A DNA stretch of 64,000 nucleotides from Incurvaria masculella (taxonomy: Eukaryota > Arthropoda > Insecta > Lepidoptera > Incurvariidae), in NCBI GenBank assembly GCA_946894095.1, contig OX335655.1, forward strand, positions 18,476,001 to 18,540,000, written 5' to 3'. The notes beneath the pieces were generated by a model. It saw nothing but the letters and a program-made list of their open reading frames with translations, was not told where the DNA came from and did not search any database. The stretch's first letter is position 1, and each line of letters starts with the position of its first letter. Positions 56,040 to 64,000 of this stretch are shown piece after piece. The position numbers and the translations under genes are program-made.

Positions 56040-56345
56040 TTTTTAATCATAACGGGTGGAGCCGATATGCATTAATTAAATAAGAAATATTCTAACGTTC
56101 CCATTAATAATACATAGGGCGCACTATAAGTTTCACTATAAGTTTTCGGAACTGGCCACTTAGCTAAATAATATCTTAAAAGTAATTAAGTAATTCGGTA
56201 TTACACTTATGGGGCCGTGTGCACGAAAGGGAAAAAAATCAAAATCATCGTCAGCTTAAACACGTCACTTTGTAGGGACAGTATGGAAGGAACTCTATGC
56301 GGTTCACTGAAAGTGACGTATTTGAACATTGATTAACTCATCCCT
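56040..56345 (+). repeat. Repeat pair member 1
   Basis: ATCATAACGGGTGGAGCCG, ACATAGGGCGCACTATAAG, GTGCACGAAAGGG and AAAGTGACGTATTTGAACAT are collinear with 58075-58322. The second half is the GTGACGT/AACATTG family also seen at 20345, 58395 and 61208. Confidence 0.75.
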
Positions 56346-56816
56346 CTCGGTATGCAATCGGTTCTTAGGCTATTTTGACTTGTTTGTTTTGTCTTACTGT
56401 GACTTGTTTTTGCATTGTGGCGTCATTTAAAAAAAATGCGTGTCTATATATCACCATATGATATTAACTTATGAAAATGTTCATAGCATTATTTTATACG
56501 ATTTTAAGTGTAATTTGACGGCTCAGCAAATCCTTGCTCGGAATCAAACTGCTTTTGACGATGAAACACCATGAAAGGGGATTATCGCGTCAATCTTGTG
56601 ACTAATTTCGTGATGTCAGCTTTATACAATAAAAACATAAATGATGTGCGCCGTAAAATGAAACAGACAGGCATGCAGACTGTTGCTTTGGGGACTGTGA
56701 ATAGTGATTTGTATAACTCTATCTGTTTGCTGGAAGTAAATGACGAACTTCGTAAAAATAACAGTAAACGCAGCATATTTTTTTAGTTTATTTCTTACTT
56801 ACGTACTTCCACGTTA

Positions 56817-57045
56817 AAATGGATCTAAAACACGACAATTTTCATGCCCCGATGATGCATTCCTTCTATGCGATGGTACCTATGTATCATCCCAGGCGGA
56901 ATGAACCCTACGAATGGTGTACAAAAGTTTTACGTGGCCACAGCCAGCCTCAACATCGAACATGGTCACCCATCCGTAACTGGAGCGCACTCAGAGACGC
57001 CAAACGTAGATTCAATTCGCATATAAATCGGGTGAGTGGTTCGCA
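56817..57045 (-). mobile_element. SINE with 5S-like head, deleted
   Basis: The minus strand has GGATGGGTGACCATG (5S C-box region), GGCTGGCTGTGGCC, a shortened GGTAGG-type block, then GGTACCATCGCATAG and part of the body ending near 56817. Confidence 0.65.
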
Positions 57046-57049
57046 AGTT

Positions 57050-57424
57050 TTATTTTTTATGCGACCTGACATGGATGGCTAATATCACACAACTACCGTT
57101 ATGATATCAGCCAACAATACACCACATTTCCGAAGGAATTTGGTGCCATGCCAGGACCTTCCCTTTATGAGCACGGCTACATTGAACTGGATGGAAAACA
57201 CGGACAATTTTTAATCAGGCTTAAGCGGGCTTAAACCCTACCACCTAGTAGGTGAAGGGACCTACAGTTTTACATGGATTCCGGATGATGGAGCAGCTCG
57301 CATTCGTGACGAAAATGCACTTATCAAACTTGGAAATAGAAAGACAGTGGTGCAAGTCGGTATTGAACCCAGGCCTCTGGTACGCTAGGCCAGTCCCCGC
57401 GCCACTAGGCTACGAGCCGCTCAA
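57050..57424 (-). mobile_element. SINE, tRNA-type, nearly full length
   Basis: From ATGCGACCTGACATGG through GCCATGCCAGGACCTTCCC to CCTCTGGTACGCTAGGCC and CCACTAGGCTACGAGCCGCT. About 45 bp around the GGTTGGTACCATCG block is missing. Confidence 0.85.
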
Positions 57425-58074
57425 GTTATAAGCATTTCACGCCACTGCTCACCGCTCCGGTAATTTAGAGTGATTTCATGTAGCTTTTAAGTTGTGAGCA
57501 GAATCAGGCTAGACGTGGAAACCAAAAGGTCTACATCGGATCTTAATTTATAAGCATTTCAAACCACTGCTTATTTGCACACCCCTCTCATAATTTTGCC
57601 TGATGCTAATTAGTCCTAAAATTGCGGGAATAATAAAGCCATGCGATACAAATTAGGTACAATTAGGGAGTCTCGAAAGAAGATACGTAAATGCAATCAG
57701 CGATAGCTCCATTTCTTGACCAAAAACATATGAACTATTCATTAAAAAACAGGTGCGTTTTCATATACCTAGTTTGAAGATATAATGGGTTACCCATACA
57801 AATTTTCATATGTTTCATGATCTTCTATGAGACAAAAGATAGTTCCCCATGCCTTATTTAATGCTGTTCTGGCCTGTACAAAGTTATTGTACACAGAAAG
57901 CAAAGAATATCAATATAAAGTTATATAATGCTATAGTAAATAGTTGCGACGAAAATATTTGCAGAATTTCGGTCTTTAAAAATATTTAATTTCACAGCGC
58001 CATCTATCGCGCCATGATCTTCTAATCGCCAATCACACGTGGCGCCATCTCTACCCGGATAGAAGTATCTGCGA
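57425..58074. other. Unassigned
   Basis: GCGCCATCTATCGCG and GGCGCCATCTCTACCC near 58003 and 58041 resemble the GCGCCATCTA blocks flanking the foldback element at 5470-6400. No gene. Confidence 0.4.
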
Positions 58075-58322
58075 CTTTTAAATCATAACGGGTGGAGCCG
58101 ATATGGCTTAATTAAATTAGAAATATTCTAATATTCCCGTTTATAATACATAGGGCGCACTATAAGTTAATTATAACTCATAGGGTCGAGTGCACGAAAG
58201 GGCAAACAATCAAAATCATCGTCAACTTAAACACGTCACTTTATATGGACAATATGGAAGGAACTCTATGCGGTTCACTAAAAGTGACGTGTTTGAACAT
58301 TGTTTAACTCATCCCTCTCTTT
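58075..58322 (+). repeat. Repeat pair member 2
   Basis: Collinear with 56040-56345 (ATCATAACGGGTGGAGCCG, ACATAGGGCGCACTATAAG, AAAGTGACGTGTTTGAACAT), about 2 kb downstream in the same orientation. Confidence 0.75.
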
Positions 58323-58394
58323 TGAACAATTAAATTCAAAAGTGGTTCTGTTTAGTGATGGAAATCTAATCAATGTTAACTGTGCCGACAGATG

Positions 58395-58505
58395 GCATCA
58401 CAATCAACGTCAGCGTATGATTAAACATGTCACTTTGTATGGACAGTATTGAAGGAACTCCATGCGGTTCGCTAAAAGTGACGTGTTTGAACATTGATTC
58501 AGCCG
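58395..58505 (+). repeat. Repeat family fragment
   Basis: CATGTCACTTTGTATGGACA, GAAGGAACTCCATGCGG and AAAGTGACGTGTTTGAACAT repeat the second half of the preceding element. Confidence 0.7.
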
Positions 58506-58654
58506 TACTTCGTATCAAATAACCGACTCGGGAACAAAATTTCTCGCACTGACTACCATGACTTAAAATTGTTCCTTACGAAAAAGGTTTTGCCATTAAA
58601 CTATTACGTAAAAAAAACAAAAAAATTATATGCGAGATAAAAAAAAACAGAAAA

Positions 58655-58745
58655 ACAAATTGAGTTCTCAGGATTCGAACCTGAAACCTCCCTCGAACAA
58701 AACATATTTGAACCAGTCGGTTATACGCGCTATGCCAACTGGCTT
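58655..58745 (-). repeat. tRNA-like sequence, abnormal anticodon arm
   Basis: The minus strand has a perfect T-arm (TCAGG-TTCGAAT-CCTGA) and an A-box-like TTGGCATAGCGCG, but the middle is too long and does not form a standard anticodon arm. Probably a SINE head or pseudo-tRNA. Confidence 0.35.
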
Positions 58746-59037
58746 CTTGCTTTTGTCGCGAAAATTGTTAATCGTTTCTATTTTAGAGATATTTGGACGG
58801 CGGGCAAAGAGACGCCGCACGTAGCGCCGCCATGCGCCACAAAACTGGTATTAATGTTGTTTGAGAGTAATTTCATTGATATTGCTCAGCCTTTAGGATA
58901 TTTAGCGTGATGGTATGTATCCTAAAGCAAGCCCCGCGATCGAATCTGTAAATCGGTACAAACGGCATCTTGATCTGTTCTGTGGTTACGGAGATTACCA
59001 TTCACATGTGGACAGACGTTCCCTTTTATATAAGTAT

Positions 59038-59040
<3 letters not shown>

Positions 59041-59072
<32 letters not shown>
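59041..59072. repeat. (AT)n microsatellite
   Basis: About 15 AT units. Confidence 0.95.
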
Positions 59073-59074
<2 letters not shown>

Positions 59075-59267
59075 TAGAGAAGAGATAAAACATTTTTATT
59101 TATTTCTAGCGAGTGAATCTTCTGGCCACTATAGTAATTTTATGTTCATGCCATTTTTAAAATTTCTTACATGAAAGCAAGAATATCTTTTCCCACCGCA
59201 AACCAAACGACTAACATAGCGATAATATTTAGTTTGACGGCTTTCCGCGCGCGTGAGGAGCAGGACG

Positions 59268-59313
59268 TGCTGCTCGACGTTTCGGAGCCACACATGGGCT
59301 CCATCTTCAGGAG
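59268..59313 (-). ncRNA. Hammerhead-ribozyme-like motif, second copy
   Basis: The minus strand reads CTGAAGA (59310-59304), hairpin GGAGCC/GGCTCC with a 7 nt loop, then GAAAC and GTC (59283-59276). GAG after the GTC can pair with CTC before the core. Same arrangement as 3281-3330 with different stem II sequence. Confidence 0.45.
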
Positions 59314-59754
59314 AACGTGCCTGTCGCGACGGAGGTAGGCACAATACTGACTACCCGTCGCTCTGCTCGACTTCTCTGCGTCCATGGCAACACTCGTACT
59401 CGTGGGAAGTTTCGTTGTTCAGGTACTAATACAGGAAATAAGGTAAAAATATTGACTCACATAGCGGTTAACTGTATAGCGGCCGCGTAGCCACGTTTAA
59501 GTGATGATACATACACTGACGGTTGCACCGTTGTGTCAGTTTGCTCACGAATTCACTCACTCCTGATGTTCTTGAGTTCCGACGACACGTAAGAACTGCA
59601 TGGGACGCCATTGAGTGCAGCGAGCATGAAAATACCGTAGTAGCGATCGAAGCTCATTAGTATGGCGGCAGCGTATACACGTGGAAAACGTCTAACTGTA
59701 GTTCGTTTGCTCACGAATTCGGAACACGCAAAACCGAATGTTCGCTGCACTGAG
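59314..59754. other. Unassigned
   Basis: No gene or repeat recognised. Confidence 0.4.
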
Positions 59755-59958
59755 TTCGGTTCGGATTCCACGTAAAACTGTAGGTTACATACTAGGTGGT
59801 AGGGTAATTCCCGCCGGGTCGGTACCATCGCACCGAATGAAGGATGGTCGAAGCGTCAATGAAAATTATCCGTGTTTTCCATCCAGTTCAATGTAGCCGA
59901 GCAATATAAGGAAGGTCCTGGCATGGCATCTAGTTCCCATGTAGTGTGTTAGGCTAGT
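59755..59958 (+). mobile_element. SINE body, 5S-group variant
   Basis: GAGTTCGGTTCGGATTCCACG joins CATACTAGGTGGTAGGG, GGTCGGTACCATCGCACC and CATCCAGTTCAATGTAGCC. CAATATAAGGAAGGTCCTGG and TAGTTCCCATGTAGTG are shared with the 5S-headed copies rather than the tRNA-headed ones. Confidence 0.75.
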
Positions 59959-60485
59959 ATCTGACGTTAGAAATCGTTGGAAATTGTGAAAATCAGTAGT
60001 AAGCGGATTAGTAATTGAACTGACTCACCGGCGCTGCCGCCTTTGTATGTCGCTCTTCCGGCCCTTCCATGCTCGCTGATTTAGCGCAACGAACATTCGA
60101 TGCTGCGCGTCCCGACGTTAGCAAACTGACTGGCCGGCGCCACCGTCATTGTTTTATCACTCAAGCGGTCGCCACGCCCGTGGTTCCTTGCTCGATGTTA
60201 GCAGTTGTGCGGCGTGCTCGTAAGAGAGGACACAGGCCCACGCATTATCAGTGCCAGGCTCGTTAGGATTTCTTTGTCTGTTTCCCCCACACACACGTGT
60301 AATCGGTTCCGGGCTTTTGTGTCCACAGTCCTAGGATGTTTTGTCTCCGCATATCCAGCTTGAGGGTACGTTTATCTTTGCGTAAGCTTCAGTAAGTATA
60401 TGTAAATACACAGTAAGTATAGCCGTCTATCTGATTTGTTATTCAATATTTCTATTTTTGGTTGTTTTAACTGAAACTCTGTGGG
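59959..60485. other. Unassigned
   Basis: Nothing recognised. Confidence 0.4.
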
Positions 60486-60872
60486 TTTTTTTTATGCGAC
60501 TGGACATGGATGGCTAATACCACACTTTCTGTCATGGTATTTAGCCCAACACACCAACTAGGTGCCATTCCAGGACCTTCCTTATATTGCACGGCTACAT
60601 TGAACTGGACGGAAAACACGGACAATTTTCATTGCCGCTTCGACCATCGTTCATTCAATGCGATGGTACCAACCCGGGCGGGATTTACCCTACCACCTAG
60701 TAAGTAAGTAAGGGGACCTACAGTTTAACGTGGAATCCGAACCACGGCCAGCCTCTCTCAACGGTCGAATGGTCACCCATCCAAGACCAGACCGGACCCA
60801 GCGTTGCTTAAGTTCGGAGAGCGATCGCCGAAGTGTCGCGCCACTGGGCCATTGAGGCTGACAATATTTATA
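60486..60872 (-). mobile_element. SINE with 5S rRNA-like head, full length
   Basis: The minus strand starts GTCAGCCTCAATGGCCCAGT, then has CCGAACTTAAGCAACGC (5S A-box region) and TCTTGGATGGGTGACC (C-box region). It continues GGCCGTGGTTCGGATTCC, the shared body, and ends CCATCCATGTCCAGTCGC plus A-tract. It gives the consensus head for the copy at 45586. Confidence 0.92.
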
Positions 60873-61207
60873 TAAGTACACACATATTTTAAAATAATAC
60901 TCAATTCATAAACGCTCACTGGAATGAGCAGTGAATCTAACTGTAATTCCGATAAAAACAACGGTCTTGGTCATACCTTCACAGTCATCGCCTTTCTCAA
61001 CCATAGGCAAAAGGTGACCCAAACCAAAGAAAGCAAGGACCTTGAAGCGAAGCACCACTGCAGTGGCAAAAAGAAAACAAAAATCTTCAGAGCGACCTCT
61101 ATCTTTCGATATAGAAGTCGCCATGTAGCCCTAAATTTATAAAAAAGAGGTAGTGTCGTAACAAAAGAACTCACAAAATAACAAGTTAATTTAAGTTTGA
61201 CACTTCA
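60873..61207. other. Unassigned
   Basis: Small open frames on both strands without recognised domains. Confidence 0.4.
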
Positions 61208-61372
61208 AGCCCCGGTTGCACGAAGAGACGGCCGAGTTAATCAATGTCCAAACACGTCAGTTTTAGCGATCCGCATAGAGTTCCTTCCATACTGTCCACA
61301 CAAAGTGACGTGTTTGATCATACTTTGACGTTGATTTTGATTTTTTGTCCTTTCGTGCACTCGGCCCTAAGA
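61208..61372 (-). repeat. GTGACGT repeat family, full-looking copy
   Basis: CCCCGGTTGCACGAAGAG at one end and CCTTTCGTGCACTCGGCCC at the other give imperfect inverted ends. Inside are CAATGTCCAAACACGTCAG and ACACAAAGTGACGTGTTTGA. Likely a small palindromic element. Confidence 0.65.
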
Positions 61373-61412
61373 ATTATTTGTTAACGTGGATGAAACCGAC
61401 TTCATAAAAAAA

Positions 61413-61756
61413 AACGGGCCAAGTGCGAGTCGTACTCGCACACGAAGGGTTCCGTACCATCGTACAAGATTTAACAGAAAAAATCAGGTTTTTTGTATGG
61501 GGTACCCCTTTAATTCTTATTATTTTTAAGTTTATATACCTATTTGTTGTTATAGCGGCAAAATAAATACACTCTCTGTAAAAATTTCAGCTGCTTACCT
61601 ATTATGGTTAATGAGATACAGCCCTGTGACGGACGGACGGACGGACGGACGGAGGGACGGACGGACGGACGGACGGACGGACGGACGGACGGACGGGCAG
61701 CGGAGTCTTAGTAATAGGGTTCCGTTGGCACCCTTTGGATACGGAACCCTAAAAAA
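61413..61756 (-). mobile_element. (GTCY)n-containing MITE, copy 10, expanded tract
   Basis: From AACGGGCCAAGTGCGAGTCG to CACCCTTTGGATACGGAACC, with about 16 GGAC units at 61629-61695, the longest tract in the window. Confidence 0.88.
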
Positions 61757-62559
61757 GAAGGTTCTATGTTGGGCTGCATGTATAATTTGTTTGTCCGTTC
61801 ACCGATTTATCCGTCAATTGTGTATCGATTATGAAAATTGTTTTTTTTATTTTAGTATGGAACTTGCTTAGCCGGTTTATTAGTTATTGTTTAATAATAT
61901 ATTATTATAATATCAGTAATTATATTTAATATTTAGCTTACTTATACACTCGTGAGCGTTTGTACATATCGTTTCGAAATGTACTTATGCTGTGTGGTGT
62001 ACCGTTAGAGTTAGACCCTTAAAACAGGAATGTATATCATGTTGTTTTTGTCTCTTGGTTGGGCCATAATGTCTTCGCGTAATCTATGGCTGTGTGGTTA
62101 TATGTTATGTGCATGACCCTAGTCCTATCCTTGTTCCCTGCATACACATGCCCCTCTCTCTTTCACCTGATGGAGTAAAGAATGACAGCGTCTGCTGAAA
62201 AGGCCCAAAGGCCCAGCTTTCAGTGCAATGTTTAATACCGCGATGCACGGACACGCCATTCGTGCACCGGTTCCCGCCAAAACTATCTCGCCGTTGCCGG
62301 GTTCTTAGGTACCCAGGAGTACCTCGCCAGTACCGCGTGTGCTCGAAATCTGAGAATAATCCAAAGGACTTTCTGTGTTCTTCATCGTCGAGGACGCAGC
62401 GTTCCTGAACGGCATCCTTTGGGAGGAGAATAGCGTGGTGACTGCTGAGCCACAATCTTTGATCCTAACCCCTAGAAGATTGTGCATTGCTTGGGACCAC
62501 ATACCATTTCTTTTTGCGAACCTATATAGGCCTCTCTTTTACAAAAACCCTTACAAAAA
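61757..62559. other. Unassigned
   Basis: A 116-codon minus frame (62105-62455) and overlapping frames show no recognised domain and are not called. Confidence 0.4.
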
Positions 62560-62776
62560 ACCACTGCTTTCCGCCGACGCACTTGATGTCGTCTTCCCAC
62601 CTGGCGGGTGATCTTCCCACACTCCGTTTGCCTGTCCACACTCCGTTTGCCTGTCGTGTTGCGGAAAGCAGTGGTTCCGTACCGCTGAGGGCCGGTAGGA
62701 CTGGAGAAAGATTGGAGAGGCGTATGTCCAGCAGTGGACGCAAACACGCTGACTGACTGACTGACTGACTGACTTA
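62560..62776. mobile_element. Two facing LINE (RTE-type) end fragments
   Basis: On the minus strand about 62565-62615 reads ARWEDDIKCVGG, like the end of RTE-type proteins. On the plus strand 62695-62775 repeats the GGCGTATGTCCAGCAGTGG block and a longer CTGA tail also seen at 37400-37475. The two pieces face each other. Confidence 0.5.
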
Positions 62777-63535
62777 CAAAAAAAAAACCCAGCGACCTAC
62801 ATTTTTTACTAGTGATAGTTTCAGCATATTTCCCATTTCGTTGTAAAACTTTTATTGTACTTTGTTAAATGAGTCACTGTTGACAAACTAAATAAATCAA
62901 AAATAAAAAAAATATATAACCACGTGATATTTGGAAATTTTAAGGCTGAGTTGGACCCCTCTGTTTGTGCCTCGAGCGTTTTCTTTAAAACAGTGTAAGT
63001 AATTGAGGACTCTGCCTTGAATCATTTTCCTTTTTTAATTTTGCTCCTTAAGGCTTCATATGACGCTAATCTCCAAAATGTTGGCTTTATTTTTATTTTA
63101 TCCCAGCGTCTGTTAAGCATAAATACCGGTTAAAAAATCGAAATATCAAAGGTTAAATTGTTATCCAGTGTTTTACCGTAAAAAAAATTATTAAGTTGCT
63201 TATATTCTTTCAAAAATATGTTTGTAAATAACTATTTACAAGTTTTAACTTGGTTTTCAAGCCGGCGCTTGGAAACTATAAATGATTCAGTCAATTTTCT
63301 TTTTTGTGGTACAAGATAACATATTTATCTAGTGAATAACCGTGAAACATATATCAATTCACTTTGGAAAGTAGACTTTATAGGTCAAAAAACTAAATTT
63401 CGCTTCGTCGCGCTCGATTTTCACGCGCATACTATAATGAACCCTAATGCAAACTCAATGCTTCCGGAGATCGCCATTATCGTTTGTTTGCTGAACGCTG
63501 GAGTCAGTTGCCTTAAATGGTCTGGGCTTGACGTA
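62777..63535. other. Unassigned
   Basis: Nothing recognised before the mariner element. Confidence 0.4.
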
Positions 63536-64000
63536 ATGGTCGGGGAAAAAGTCTTTTCGCATTATAGTATGTATGAACTTGTAATAAAATCTCTTTGGCT
63601 ATACTATTTGTATCTGGCTGGTTTTGGTATCATTGAAAGTTTAAATTTTAAAGAACATAATTCCAAATTCAAATTAGGAAAATGTGTGATTCTCATTTGT
63701 TTTTCGTACTGTCAAAATGAGTGAATCTAATGAAGAAATTCGATACATTTTAAAATTTTACTACAAAAAAGGTAAAAATGCAACGCAAGCCGCGAAAAAA
63801 ATTTGCGATGTTTATGGACCTAGTGCAGTGTCTGTGAGAGTAGCACAAATTTGGTTTAAGCGTTTTCAATCCGGAAATTTTGATGTCAAAGATGCACGTC
63901 GCTCTGGTCGCCCTATTACGGATAAAATGGATGCCATTTTTGAAAAAGTGGAGCAAGATCGGCATATCAGTAGTTACGACGTAGCTGAAGAACTAGGAAT
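63536..64000 (+). mobile_element. mariner-like element, 5' part, cut by window end
   Basis: A TA dinucleotide at 63534-63535 precedes a probable inverted-repeat end (ATGGTCGGGGAAAAAGTC). About 180 bp of leader follow before the transposase ATG. The 3' half lies beyond the window, so the matching terminal repeat cannot be checked. Confidence 0.6.
63717..64000 (+). CDS. mariner-type transposase, N-terminal part
   Basis: The frame opens at ATG 63717 and is still open at the window edge (about 94 residues). It encodes the bipartite helix-turn-helix DNA-binding region of Tc1/mariner transposases, which binds the terminal repeats. Residues ~9-60 (EIRYILKFYYKKGKNATQAA, AVSVRVAQIWFKRFQSGNFD) form the first HTH. 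DARRSGRPITDK is the GRPR-like linker, and HISSYDVAEELG begins the second HTH. It resembles the mori-type mariners of silk moths (recalled). The DDD catalytic domain is not in the window. No break is visible in this part. Confidence 0.88.
   Translation, partial: MSESNEEIRYILKFYYKKGKNATQAAKKICDVYGPSAVSVRVAQIWFKRFQSGNFDVKDARRSGRPITDKMDAIFEKVEQDRHISSYDVAEELG

Noticed and set aside
62105..62455. 116-codon minus-strand frame as a gene
   Set aside because: It overlaps several other frames of similar length on both strands and contains no recognisable motif.
63332..63724. 130-codon plus-strand frame before the mariner transposase
   Set aside because: It runs through the probable mariner terminal repeat and leader; the real coding frame starts at 63717.

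Overview
The window looks like a 64 kb stretch of a lepidopteran (moth or butterfly) nuclear genome, AT-rich and filled with transposable elements. I see no convincing host gene. The lepidopteran call is an inference. It rests on many copies of a (GTCY)n-microsatellite MITE that I associate with Lepidoptera, abundant tRNA-headed SINEs, a mariner transposase resembling the mori-type group, and CCTAA/TTAGG (insect telomere-type) repeats. I had no database access, so family names rest on visible motifs and memory.

Layout. 1-11 kb: SINEs, a 300 bp TIR element, (GTCY)n MITEs, TTAA-flanked MITEs, and 5'-truncated LINE reverse transcriptase (RT) fragments. 11.9-13.2 kb: an eight-unit ~166 bp satellite with a dimeric higher-order pattern. 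13-28 kb: mostly unassigned AT-rich DNA with scattered SINE and LINE ends, plus a ~120 bp-arm inverted repeat at 23.1-23.4 kb whose loop holds CCTAA repeats. 28.7-34.15 kb: a minus-strand SINE split first by a LINE 3' end and then by a nearly intact Ty3/gypsy LTR retrotransposon (29396-34080; 204 bp LTRs, 5 bp target duplication, gag and pol joined by a textbook -1 frameshift signal). 35-42 kb: full-length SINEs, a large inverted repeat around a tRNA-like sequence, and a Helitron-like element. 42.5-50.9 kb: two head-to-tail, strongly diverged non-LTR retrotransposons of the restriction-like-endonuclease (R2/R4/Dong) type. The upstream one is broken by a SINE; the downstream one encodes an unbroken 1194-residue protein. 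51-64 kb: more SINEs, MITEs and tRNA-like sequences, ending in the 5' part of a mariner element cut by the window edge.

The elements interact mainly by nesting. A TTAA MITE sits in a long-TIR element; another sits in a SINE; a third sits in a repeat whose uninterrupted copy lies elsewhere in the window. Three observations stand out. (1) One SINE tail is joined to two different RNA polymerase III-type heads, a tRNA-like one and a 5S rRNA-like one. (2) The 3' UTRs of the two tandem retrotransposons keep the same two-hairpin fold, although one stem has changed almost completely by paired substitutions. (3) Two hammerhead-ribozyme-like motifs (3288-3325 and 59276-59310) lie in otherwise unassigned sequence. 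Autonomous machinery present (gypsy pol, R4-like RT/endonuclease, part of a mariner transposase) contrasts with many non-autonomous passengers.
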